Shown: piece by piece, positions 35,897 to 42,235 of the stretch
Numbering within the stretch: the first letter of the stretch is position 1
Layout of the letters: each line of letters begins with the position of its first letter
Source: Acinetobacter qingfengensis
GTDB lineage: Bacteria > Pseudomonadota > Gammaproteobacteria > Pseudomonadales > Moraxellaceae
Direction of reading: 5' to 3'
DNA length: 64,000 bases
Assembly: GCF_008693185.1 (NCBI RefSeq)
Contig: NZ_VXKN01000002.1
Coordinates: 248,001-312,000 of the forward strand
The notes under the pieces: model-generated
Seen by the model: only the letters and a program-made list of their open reading frames with translations
Database searches by the model: none
Told to the model about the DNA's origin: nothing
Translations under genes and position numbers: made by a program

Positions 35897-36073
35897 TTAC
35901 TTAAGACCTAATTGGCGTTTGATCGCTTGTTGCGTACCTGTCGGGATCTCTTTCGAGGGATGACGTGGTATTACACTTTGCTTGCCATTAAAATAAAGTT
36001 TGATGTGATTTGCACCTTGCTTTGTTTCAACACCTTGGCCAATCAGCCATCTTAAGAATTCACTCTGTTTCAT
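35897..36073 (-). CDS. hicA: HicA-type mRNA interferase toxin
   Basis: 58 residues from ATG 36073, the standard HicA length; the frame runs further upstream to 36115 but into the operator. The double-stranded-RNA-binding-like fold and the active-site His (GANHIKLYF) are present, as is IPRHPSKEIPTGT. It cleaves mRNA when free of HicB. The toxin gene precedes the antitoxin gene, usual for hicAB, with a 68-base gap. Confidence 0.9.
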   Translation of the reverse strand: MKQSEFLRWLIGQGVETKQGANHIKLYFNGKQSVIPRHPSKEIPTGTQQAIKRQLGLK

Positions 36074-36101
36074 AAAACACCGTAATTCATCAGATGACAA
36101 A

Positions 36102-36131
36102 GACATTGTAATCATTAATGATTACAATGTC
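36102..36131. promoter_or_regulatory. 30-bp perfect palindrome, hicAB operator
   Basis: The half-site GACATTGTAATCATT is followed directly by its exact reverse complement, 30 bases in all, centred about 43 bases before the hicA ATG. A further half-like GATTACAAATC follows at about 36141-36151. The position suggests autoregulation by HicB. Confidence 0.8.
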
Positions 36132-36149
36132 AACAAAAAAGATTACAAA

Positions 36150-36722
36150 TCATTCTTCAATGGATTTTTGAACGACCTGCAGTTTTTGCTCCATATCCAT
36201 GAGTTTGTAGATTAAGTCTGTAGATTGATAGGTAACATCTTTACTATTACCCTGCGATTCCAGCGAATTACGCCAGATTCTAATGGCACTTAAAGTCATG
36301 TCTAAATTTAGTTCTGCATCATTTAAATTTTTCATATTGATTTCTCTAGCAATTTGATTTAATTGAAATTGCCAGACTGTGACTTTGGTACTATTCCATA
36401 TTGAACTAGTGATTTCAAACTCGCCATTAAACTTGGGATAAATTAAATCTTCAAAAGCCGGCCGGAGAATTTCGATATTGAGTTTCTGGTCGATTTGTTG
36501 GTCTTTGAATTTTTCATGCTGGGATATTTCCCGGATAAGATCGTTGATTTGATCCGGGCACAGGGACAGTTTGCCTGTCGATGTATCATGATTAAAACTA
36601 AATTGTGCAGATACGGCACGATCAATCAAGCTAAAAAGTTGCCGGCAGAGTAACTCGCTCTTTGGATTAGTTGCCTGGACACGGGGTGCAATTGGCACGT
36701 ATGGGATGATGTTGGTGTTCAT
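36150..36722 (-). CDS. Phage protein of unknown function
   Basis: 190 residues, mostly helical, no membrane segment and no recognised family. It follows the 56-residue membrane protein gene by three bases and precedes the hicAB operator. It probably belongs to the second early operon. Confidence 0.65.
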   Translation of the reverse strand: MNTNIIPYVPIAPRVQATNPKSELLCRQLFSLIDRAVSAQFSFNHDTSTGKLSLCPDQINDLIREISQHEKFKDQQIDQKLNIEILRPAFEDLIYPKFNGEFEITSSIWNSTKVTVWQFQLNQIAREINMKNLNDAELNLDMTLSAIRIWRNSLESQGNSKDVTYQSTDLIYKLMDMEQKLQVVQKSIEE

Positions 36723-36725
36723 TAT

Positions 36726-36896
36726 TTAAACTCCCCAAAAACATATTTTGAGGAAGACTACCACTACACAAAAATTCAAGATTGAAAAAACCAAGTTTTT
36801 TAAGTTTTTTTTCTGAAGATTGTATTTTCGCTGTTTGATGTATGCATCTAAATCATAAATAGGGGTGTGTTCGACCACATGAGATTTAATTTTCAT
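36726..36896 (-). CDS. 56-residue small membrane protein
   Basis: This short ORF starts ATG AAA ATT and ends just before the 190-residue gene. A basic N-terminal half (KQRKYNLQKKNLKN) is followed by one hydrophobic segment (LVFSILNFCVVVVFLKICFW). AGAAGGATC lies ahead of the ATG, within a 70-base leader that is duplicated at 37397-37465. The shared initiation region and tight spacing make it likely real. Function unknown; a one-span inner-membrane peptide is inferred. Confidence 0.62.
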   Translation of the reverse strand: MKIKSHVVEHTPIYDLDAYIKQRKYNLQKKNLKNLVFSILNFCVVVVFLKICFWGV

Positions 36897-36963
36897 GTTC
36901 TGATCCTTCTGGTAAGTTTGTTGTAAAACCTACCGCCATTATTTTCGACGATAATGGTGGTAG
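36894..36963 (-). repeat. Duplicated translation leader with hairpin, copy A
   Basis: About 70 bases ending at the ATG of the 56-residue gene are repeated nearly exactly at 37397-37465 (one substitution, one indel). On the transcript it holds a 13-pair stem (CTACCACCATTAT with ATAATGGCGGTAG) followed by AGAAGGATCAGAAC-ATG. It looks like a mobile or duplicated expression module. Confidence 0.75.
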
Positions 36964-36997
36964 GTATAGTTCATCAATGATGATGTTATTTTAGCGT

Positions 36998-37399
36998 TTA
37001 ACCAAATTTGCGATATTGCGTGTATTCCTCTTTAGTTAGTTTGGCGATATACATGTTGGTCTGTTGAAAGGCAAATTTGGCATCTTGTATCAGGACAATA
37101 TCCTGGATTTGATTGAACCAGTAGTGGCGCAAATCCAGAAATTCATTGTTTGATAAAATTATTTTTGGGAATGCTTCAGGAATAAGGCATAAAAATCGAA
37201 TACGGAATTGTCTGGCTGTTTGGAAATCAGATTCCAAGAAAATCGCAGGGAAAAGCGTCTGTACTCGCTTACCTTGGTGATTATAAATTTCACAATGGTA
37301 GCGGACTTCATACTTTAAAAAGTCCTGTTCCATACATACAATTTTTAGGCTGAAATTTGCTTGAAAGCTTGAGGGTTGAGCATGAGATGTATTTTCCAT
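36998..37399 (-). CDS. Phage protein of unknown function
   Basis: 133 residues from the ATG at 37399, which is served by the conserved AGAAGGATC leader (copy B). No family recognised; aromatic-rich, soluble. Its start is embedded in the end of the Ash-like ORF in another frame. Confidence 0.65.
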   Translation of the reverse strand: MENTSHAQPSSFQANFSLKIVCMEQDFLKYEVRYHCEIYNHQGKRVQTLFPAIFLESDFQTARQFRIRFLCLIPEAFPKIILSNNEFLDLRHYWFNQIQDIVLIQDAKFAFQQTNMYIAKLTKEEYTQYRKFG

Positions 37400-37535
37400 G
37401 TTCTGATCCTTCTGGTAAGTTTGTTGCAAACCTACCGCCATTATTTTCGACGATAATGGTGGTAGACCGAACAGGGGTCGAAAACCGTACCAGAAGCAAC
37501 GGCCAGCCGTGAAGCTGCCCTGCCCGATCTACCAT
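37308..37535 (-). CDS. Ash-like / Icd-like small phage ORF
   Basis: 75 residues from ATG 37535. The pattern MVDRAGQ-x-GWP ... STPVRSTTIIVENNGGRF resembles the Ash/host-division-inhibitor-like families common in P4- and P2-type elements. The segment TTIIVENNGG is encoded by the hairpin stem of the duplicated leader. Its last third overlaps the 133-residue gene in a different frame. It may be a translated leader controlling that gene instead of an effector. Confidence 0.5.
   Translation of the reverse strand: MVDRAGQLHGWPLLLVRFSTPVRSTTIIVENNGGRFATNLPEGSEHGKYISCSTLKLSSKFQPKNCMYGTGLFKV
37397..37465 (-). repeat. Duplicated translation leader with hairpin, copy B
   Basis: Near-identical to 36894-36963. 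Here the ATG at its end starts the 133-residue gene, and the whole leader is also read through by the Ash-like ORF. In copy A an extra base breaks that reading frame, so the second copy keeps the RNA structure but not the upstream peptide. Confidence 0.75.
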
Positions 37536-37566
37536 AGACGAGTCTATCAGATCAGACTTTTTTGGC

Positions 37567-37589
37567 AAAAAAAAGCCGCTATTGAGCGG
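37567..37589 (-). terminator. Intrinsic terminator or attenuator ahead of the Ash-like ORF
   Basis: On the minus strand CCGCT-CAAT-AGCGG is followed by C and eight T. It lies after the DUF4917-type gene (ending at 37707) and after the operator pair at 37657-37702. It can end the accessory-gene transcript or attenuate a transcript started at the operators. Confidence 0.75.
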
Positions 37590-37656
37590 ATAATTTCTGC
37601 TCTTCTGGTTGATTTACAGGTTTCGACGCCTGTACACAGATTTTGCTGTGTATTGT

Positions 37657-37702
37657 TATAGTGCATCACTATGTTGTAAGATGTCAATAGTGATGCACTA
37701 TA
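37657..37702. promoter_or_regulatory. Pair of ATAGTG-N3-CACTAT operators in inverted arrangement
   Basis: TATAGTGCATCACTAT (37657-37672) and its exact reverse complement (37687-37702) are separated by 14 bases. Each arm is itself a 15-bp palindrome with half-site ATAGTG. The same half-site forms the repressor operator at 34954-34978. It lies just after the DUF4917-type gene and upstream of the Ash-like/133-residue genes. Confidence 0.72.
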
Positions 37703-37706
37703 AAAG

Positions 37707-38828
37707 CTAAATTGCGTTATTTTTCCAAGATCCTAATGAATCTCGATCAAAAAATAATATTTCCAAGTTTTTAATATCTAAATATTCATAATCTTTTTTA
37801 TCAGAATTCCATGTCTTTATTTTAAATATTTTTTTAATTTTAAGATCCAGTCCAGCAAGCTGTTCCTGCTTATACTTAGAAGAAACAGAATAAGCAATTT
37901 TCATATTATTTAAAGAATCTCCCCTAACTTTTGATATTAAAGCTTTAATGATATGTTCATCTTGCTCACCTAATGCCCAACCAAAAATTGTAAGATTTTT
38001 TGGATTTTTCCTTTCAAATGTTGTCGAGGGTATTAAAGCGTTTGGTATATATTCCTTATATACTGTATTTAAATATCTACTTCGCTCTATCGTTTCTATT
38101 TTTTTCCCTGATGTTCCTTCACTTACAAATATTGGTGAATATTCTTGGCTCTCCCAATTAGATAATATTTCTTCCAGAAGTTCACATGATAGATTGTCTC
38201 CATCAGGTTTCTTTCGTGCTACCTTTAACTCTTGTCCAGTCTTATTCTTATTTAATGCAAGCATTCCGTGTGGGTAAGCCACAATTCTGGACGTTTTGTT
38301 GTTCTCAGGATATCTTTCAGAGAATAAACTCTTATTAAATTTTCCCCCGTAGCCAAAACAGTCTTTGTAAACATTATTTTTATTATTTTCATTTAAATAG
38401 AGGATAGTCCAGTAAATAATAAGATCATAATTCAAAGGAAATATGAAGCTAAAATTTTCAATAAATTTACCAATATTTTTAAAATTTACCTTTGCATAAT
38501 TAGAATGTACATCACGAACTAATGTAATTAAAGCATTACTAATAGATTTATATGCTCGTGTTGACTGATTATCTTTTATTCCTAAATCAACATTAACTAA
38601 ATTAGCATAAAATAAAGTTCTTAAAATTAGTTCAAAATCTGTAGTGTCAAATGTTTTAAATAATTTCAAAACATCTTGGCTTAGTAGCCCTCTATCTTCT
38701 GCCTCTTTCTTCAGATTTTTATAATTAAAATCCTCGCTTACATTTCTGCTCGCACCATTACCTAAAATCAAGGTACTATCTTCAAAATGATCTTTAATAT
38801 CATCCCAATTATGAATAATATAGTTCAT
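37707..38828 (-). CDS. DUF4917-like protein with SIR2-type motifs, candidate defence effector
   Basis: 373 residues. Four spaced motifs recall SIR2-like NAD-binding enzymes: LILGNGAS at 20-27, PLNYD at 131-135, YPHG at 185-188 and IFGWALGEQDEH at 281-292. This arrangement fits DUF4917, a family that I place near SIR2/AbiH-type abortive-infection proteins. NAD hydrolysis is a reasonable hypothesis and is not shown. It follows a 166-residue gene by 43 bases. Base composition is more AT-rich than the structural genes, suggesting separate acquisition. Confidence 0.65.
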   Translation of the reverse strand: MNYIIHNWDDIKDHFEDSTLILGNGASRNVSEDFNYKNLKKEAEDRGLLSQDVLKLFKTFDTTDFELILRTLFYANLVNVDLGIKDNQSTRAYKSISNALITLVRDVHSNYAKVNFKNIGKFIENFSFIFPLNYDLIIYWTILYLNENNKNNVYKDCFGYGGKFNKSLFSERYPENNKTSRIVAYPHGMLALNKNKTGQELKVARKKPDGDNLSCELLEEILSNWESQEYSPIFVSEGTSGKKIETIERSRYLNTVYKEYIPNALIPSTTFERKNPKNLTIFGWALGEQDEHIIKALISKVRGDSLNNMKIAYSVSSKYKQEQLAGLDLKIKKIFKIKTWNSDKKDYEYLDIKNLEILFFDRDSLGSWKNNAI

Positions 38829-38871
38829 ATATTCCTTTCCAGAGTTAAAACATTTCTGTTATCTATTTAAA

Positions 38872-39372
38872 TTAATCAATAATCAATGGTTGACCACTTT
38901 TTAGAATAGCCAACTCTTCATCTGTAAAAGTTAGAAAAACCGTAATTGTAAATCCGTCACTTTCTATTGCCTTAAAAATACCTTCCATTTTTCCCCCTGA
39001 AAAATCCTGATCAATTTTTATCTCATTTTCTAGATTGCCCCAAATAGGTCGAATGCTACGAAAAGTCTTTATATGGTCATCAACAAGATAAAAAATAAAT
39101 TGATAAACATCCGTTTTTTTATCTCTGACTTCTAAAGGTACAGCCTTGATATATAGAGGTAAAAAAGATGAATCCTCTGTAATCGTAGTAAATTCATGCA
39201 ACAATGTCTCAGATATTTTCTTTTCGCCAAGTTTCTTATTTCTAAGATAATTTAACAACCATCGAATGGCTAATGGTGTCAACTTTAGATCGGCATCATA
39301 GCTACTATACCGATTGTAGAAGAACCCCTTATCCTGCAAGGATTGTATCTTTTTAAATGTAAATTTAACCAT
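38872..39372 (-). CDS. Unknown protein, partner gene of the DUF4917-like protein
   Basis: 166 residues from the ATG at 39372; the frame extends to 39441 but through the operators. No recognised family. It appears soluble, with mixed strands and helices. It is the first gene after the operator pair at 39412-39447 and is co-oriented with the DUF4917-like gene, so the two probably form a two-gene unit. Confidence 0.65.
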   Translation of the reverse strand: MVKFTFKKIQSLQDKGFFYNRYSSYDADLKLTPLAIRWLLNYLRNKKLGEKKISETLLHEFTTITEDSSFLPLYIKAVPLEVRDKKTDVYQFIFYLVDDHIKTFRSIRPIWGNLENEIKIDQDFSGGKMEGIFKAIESDGFTITVFLTFTDEELAILKSGQPLIID

Positions 39373-39411
39373 AATTTTATGTTTAATTTCTTGAAATAGT
39401 AATATTGCTAA

Positions 39412-39447
39412 ATAGTGCATCACTATGTCAAGATAGCACATTGCTAT
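39412..39447. promoter_or_regulatory. Two operator palindromes in the divergent accessory promoter
   Basis: ATAGTG-CAT-CACTAT (39412-39426) and ATAGCA-CAT-TGCTAT (39433-39447) lie six bases apart between the divergently transcribed 166- and 154-residue genes. The first is identical to a palindrome at 37657-37672. They probably control both transcripts. Confidence 0.7.
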
Positions 39448-39483
39448 TTTTTAGAATATTGTATTTATTGGGGAATTTATAAT

Positions 39484-39948
39484 ATGCGAAAAAAGATTTT
39501 AGGATTTTTTTTAATCTGCCTACTGGTAACGCCTTTGGCATTTGCACAAAGTGCAATTGAAGTTGCATTCGGTCTTAAAGTGAAAGGGCTTGATTTCATT
39601 TACCCATTTGATGAAAAAACAGATCCAAATGAACAACTCGGTCGTCCAAATCAATACATTGAAAAAGTTTCATGGCCAGATCCTTTAATTGATCCAAAAT
39701 TTGAAAGTGATGGATATTATGACAGTGACATAGACCCTATTCTCTTTAAAGGTGGAACACTCGAAAAATTCAAAAATCTAGCTGACCGAGACCGAAGATA
39801 CAACTATGTGAAAAGTGTCCATCTCTCAGATCCTACAACAAACCAGTATATGTATAAGAAAGGCTTATTTTTACTAAGATTGGATAAAACATTTACTCCT
39901 ACACAAGCCAAAGAATATGAAAAAAAGTTTAATCAGGTGGTGAAATAA
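39484..39948 (+). CDS. Predicted secreted protein of the accessory island
   Basis: 154 residues from ATG 39484, with GGGGAA upstream. It begins with a Sec signal peptide (MRKKILGFFLICLL core, cleavage after AFAQ) and continues as a soluble, Asp/Tyr/Lys-rich domain with no recognised family and no lipobox. It is directly joined (no gap) to a membrane-protein gene. Envelope location suggests a lysogenic-conversion or superinfection-exclusion role, which is inference. Confidence 0.68.
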   Translation: MRKKILGFFLICLLVTPLAFAQSAIEVAFGLKVKGLDFIYPFDEKTDPNEQLGRPNQYIEKVSWPDPLIDPKFESDGYYDSDIDPILFKGGTLEKFKNLADRDRRYNYVKSVHLSDPTTNQYMYKKGLFLLRLDKTFTPTQAKEYEKKFNQVVK

Positions 39949-40569
39949 ATGATTTTTAGTGAGATAAATTTTAGCTCTATATTGACGCCAATTCTTTCAT
40001 TTTTAAGTATTGCAGGGGTAATTGTTGTTTTTATCAATATTTTTAAATTTTTGTTTTTACCTTCCTATAGGCTTGAACTAAATAGAAAAAAATATCAAAC
40101 CGATGCTACTACACTTGTTGATTATTATGAGAATGTTTATCTAAAAAATCAGATAGATCCTAAACCTAAGTTTATACTTCAAAAGGAAACCAATGCTGCT
40201 TTTGGAACACGAAATTTTCCATACGAATTAATATTTATGCTTTTTGATCGTGATGTAAGGGATGTTGAGCTACAAGTTAAAGCTATACAGAAACGATGGT
40301 TCACTATAAAAGTGGACTACGATAGAAATAAAATTGAGTGTTTATTTACAGAAAAAATGATTAATAAACTTGCCATCATTGCCTCTGGGTTTTACTTAAT
40401 TCTATCTATTTTAATTATTGGCATGGCTGCTGGATATATATGGATATTTTTTAAATCATTTAACCAAAATTGGGTAATGACTATATTATTTCTGCTTATT
40501 TTATTGTGCGCATATTTATTTAACATACTGGGAAACTTGAAAGGTTTAAAAAAATTAATTGATCAATGA
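39949..40569 (+). CDS. Predicted inner-membrane protein of the accessory island
   Basis: 206 residues with one N-terminal membrane segment (about 8-35), a soluble cytoplasmic or periplasmic domain (about 40-140), and two C-terminal membrane segments (about 142-195). No family recognised. Its ATG follows the stop of the secreted-protein gene immediately, so the two are likely translated together and may act together in the envelope. Confidence 0.68.
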   Translation: MIFSEINFSSILTPILSFLSIAGVIVVFINIFKFLFLPSYRLELNRKKYQTDATTLVDYYENVYLKNQIDPKPKFILQKETNAAFGTRNFPYELIFMLFDRDVRDVELQVKAIQKRWFTIKVDYDRNKIECLFTEKMINKLAIIASGFYLILSILIIGMAAGYIWIFFKSFNQNWVMTILFLLILLCAYLFNILGNLKGLKKLIDQ

Positions 40570-40593
40570 TTTAAATTCTACATTTCTTGAATT

Positions 40594-40758
40594 TTAAATT
40601 TGTTGTAATAAATAAGCCAAAGCACATAAGAAAGGGCTTGCTGCAATAAGCAGAATTGCAGTACCAATACAAAATCTTAAATATGGTGATAAATTACCTT
40701 CCATTTTTACGCCCTGTTTGAGATGCAATTCAAATTTACCTTTGGTAAACTTATTCAT
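40594..40758 (-). CDS. 54-residue single-span membrane protein, probable late moron
   Basis: The ATG at 40758 has AAGGG eight bases upstream; another at 40704 has CAGGG and would give 36 residues. One hydrophobic segment (FCIGTAILLIAASPFLCALAYLL) dominates. An Ogr-type site lies about 130 bases upstream, between it and ogr, so it is expected to be expressed late with the tail and lysis genes. Function unknown. Confidence 0.6.
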   Translation of the reverse strand: MNKFTKGKFELHLKQGVKMEGNLSPYLRFCIGTAILLIAASPFLCALAYLLQQI

Positions 40759-40878
40759 AGGTTCTACCCTTAGTCTGTTAAGTGGTGGAAACAGAAACCT
40801 CAAAGATTGCCGTCTTTGGGGTTTTGTTTTTTATGAACCAAGGATATGTGTAAGTATAATATTTGTCTTATGTGATAG

Positions 40879-40901
40879 GTTGTATTTGAATGATTTACAA
40901 C
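40879..40901 (-). promoter_or_regulatory. Late-promoter activator site (Ogr box) 1
   Basis: GTTGTA-N11-TACAAC. The same dyad occurs upstream of FI, V and between O and P, where P2 has its late promoters. Here it precedes only the small membrane protein gene, an extra late promoter without a P2 structural gene. Confidence 0.65.
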
Positions 40902-40909
40902 TGGTTTTA

Positions 40910-41155
40910 TCAATCATGAGAGGAATATTGTTGTTTATTCTTCTCTTGATAAGTTTCCAAGGTTATTTTAGGATTAGGTATAGCACTAGGCGAAAGCTGA
41001 TGAGTAATGTCGATATTGCCAGCACAAGTATATCCACATTTGATATTTGTACATTGTAACCATATCTGTTTAAGCAAAATGTGTTGTCTCTTACTTGATC
41101 TGATTTTAAGTTTTTCCCCACAATGTGGGCAGTTCATTTGTGGACTTCCAGCCAT
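40910..41155 (-). CDS. ogr: Ogr/Delta-type late transcription activator
   Basis: 81 residues with a single zinc finger of the Ogr family: CPHC near the N-terminus and CTNIKC about 25 residues later. In P2 the protein binds dyads about 55 bases before late promoters and contacts RNA polymerase alpha. The four GTTGTA-N11-TACAAC dyads in the late region are the expected targets. ATG at 41137 is an alternative start. Confidence 0.9.
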   Translation of the reverse strand: MAGSPQMNCPHCGEKLKIRSSKRQHILLKQIWLQCTNIKCGYTCAGNIDITHQLSPSAIPNPKITLETYQEKNKQQYSSHD

Positions 41156-41268
41156 TTCAATTCACCGCATAAATTAATATTCTATTATAGATTATTCGGT
41201 TAAATATTTGTGCTTTAATCTCTTTTTGAATACTATTAGTTCGATTTTTTCGGAATAGAAAAAATGTT

Positions 41269-41466
41269 ATGCACATGATCAAATGTCGATGCTGTTATAA
41301 GCTACTGGCAAAAATTGGGCAGTACGATTGTTTGGAAATCAAATGCCCTCGTTGTAAAACCTTAAATATTTTTTCGAGCACCTTGAGTGCCTTACCTGAA
41401 TGCCCTGAGCATCCCAATACAGGTAAGATCCATGACACAAAACCTCTCTCCACAATACAATCCTAA
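41269..41466 (+). CDS. com: Com-like zinc-finger translational regulator
   Basis: 65 residues (or 63 from ATG 41275) with CRCC and EIKCPRCKT, closely resembling the phage Mu Com protein. Mu Com binds the mom mRNA and opens a stem that hides the mom ribosome site. Here the downstream gene is an adenine methylase whose start lies inside com and whose ribosome site lies in a hairpin. The arrangement argues that com regulates it in the same way. Confidence 0.82.
   Translation: MHMIKCRCCYKLLAKIGQYDCLEIKCPRCKTLNIFSSTLSALPECPEHPNTGKIHDTKPLSTIQS
41391..41427 (+). promoter_or_regulatory. Hairpin hiding the ribosome site of the methylase gene
   Basis: CTTACCTG (41391-41398) pairs perfectly with CAGGTAAG (41420-41427) around a 21-base loop. 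The AGG of the second arm is the only plausible ribosome site for the ATG at 41432. The structure sits within the com coding sequence, as does the Mu mom leader stem. Confidence 0.72.
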
Positions 41467-42235
41467 AGGCCATAGTTTCAGTGGTTGGTTAGGTGGTAAA
41501 TCACAACTGGCCAGAACCATTATCGAGATGATGCCGGAGCATCAAACCTATGTTGAAGTCTTTGGTGGTGCAGGATGGGTATTGTTTAAAAAAACGCCCT
41601 CCCCTGTCGAGTTGATCAATGATATTAATGATGATTTGGTCAATCTATACCGAATATTAAAATATCATTTTGATGCTTTTCTGACTGAGTTTGAATTGCA
41701 ACTATTCTCCAGAACAATCTTTAATGATTTAAAACACGCCAAGGAAGGTTTAACTGATATTCAACGTGCTGCAAAATTTTATTATTTACTGCGGGCAGCG
41801 TTTGGTTGTCAGCTGGATGGAACATTTACATATTCCAAGGATCGATCCAATCGGATGCGATTGGGTGAACGATTACGTGAACATTTGCAGTCGATCCACG
41901 AACGTTTGCAAAACGTGATTGTCGAAAATGCCGGTTATGATTATGTGATCAAAAGAATGGATGCGCCAGGTACTTTGTTCTATCTTGATCCGCCCTATTG
42001 GGATTGTGAAAATGTGTATGGTAAAGGAATTTGGTCAAAACAGGATTTTTACGCCCTGAAGGAAACACTGGATCAGATTCAGGGCAAGTTTATTTTAAGT
42101 TTGAACGATGTCCCTGAAGTTCGGGAATTATTTAAAGATTATTCTATGACTCATCGTAAGATACGCTGGTCAGTCAATGCCAAAGCTGCACATGAAGAAC
42201 ACAATGGCAATGAGTTGATCATTTATAATTTCTAA
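41432..42235 (+). CDS. DNA adenine methylase (Dam family)
   Basis: 267 residues from ATG 41432, overlapping com by 35 bases; the longer frame from 41387 lacks a ribosome site. Motifs in order: WLGGKSQL, VEVFGGAGWVLF (AdoMet site) and DPPYW (catalytic), as in D12-class N6-adenine methylases. It probably marks phage DNA against host restriction. The target may be GATC but is not shown. Its end overlaps gene D by four bases in convergent orientation. Confidence 0.88.
   Translation: MTQNLSPQYNPKGHSFSGWLGGKSQLARTIIEMMPEHQTYVEVFGGAGWVLFKKTPSPVELINDINDDLVNLYRILKYHFDAFLTEFELQLFSRTIFNDLKHAKEGLTDIQRAAKFYYLLRAAFGCQLDGTFTYSKDRSNRMRLGERLREHLQSIHERLQNVIVENAGYDYVIKRMDAPGTLFYLDPPYWDCENVYGKGIWSKQDFYALKETLDQIQGKFILSLNDVPEVRELFKDYSMTHRKIRWSVNAKAAHEEHNGNELIIYNF

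Noticed and set aside
37657-37702. CRISPR-like repeat
   Set aside because: Only two arms in inverted orientation, no regularly spaced direct repeats and no cas genes; better explained as operators. No CRISPR array was seen anywhere in the window.
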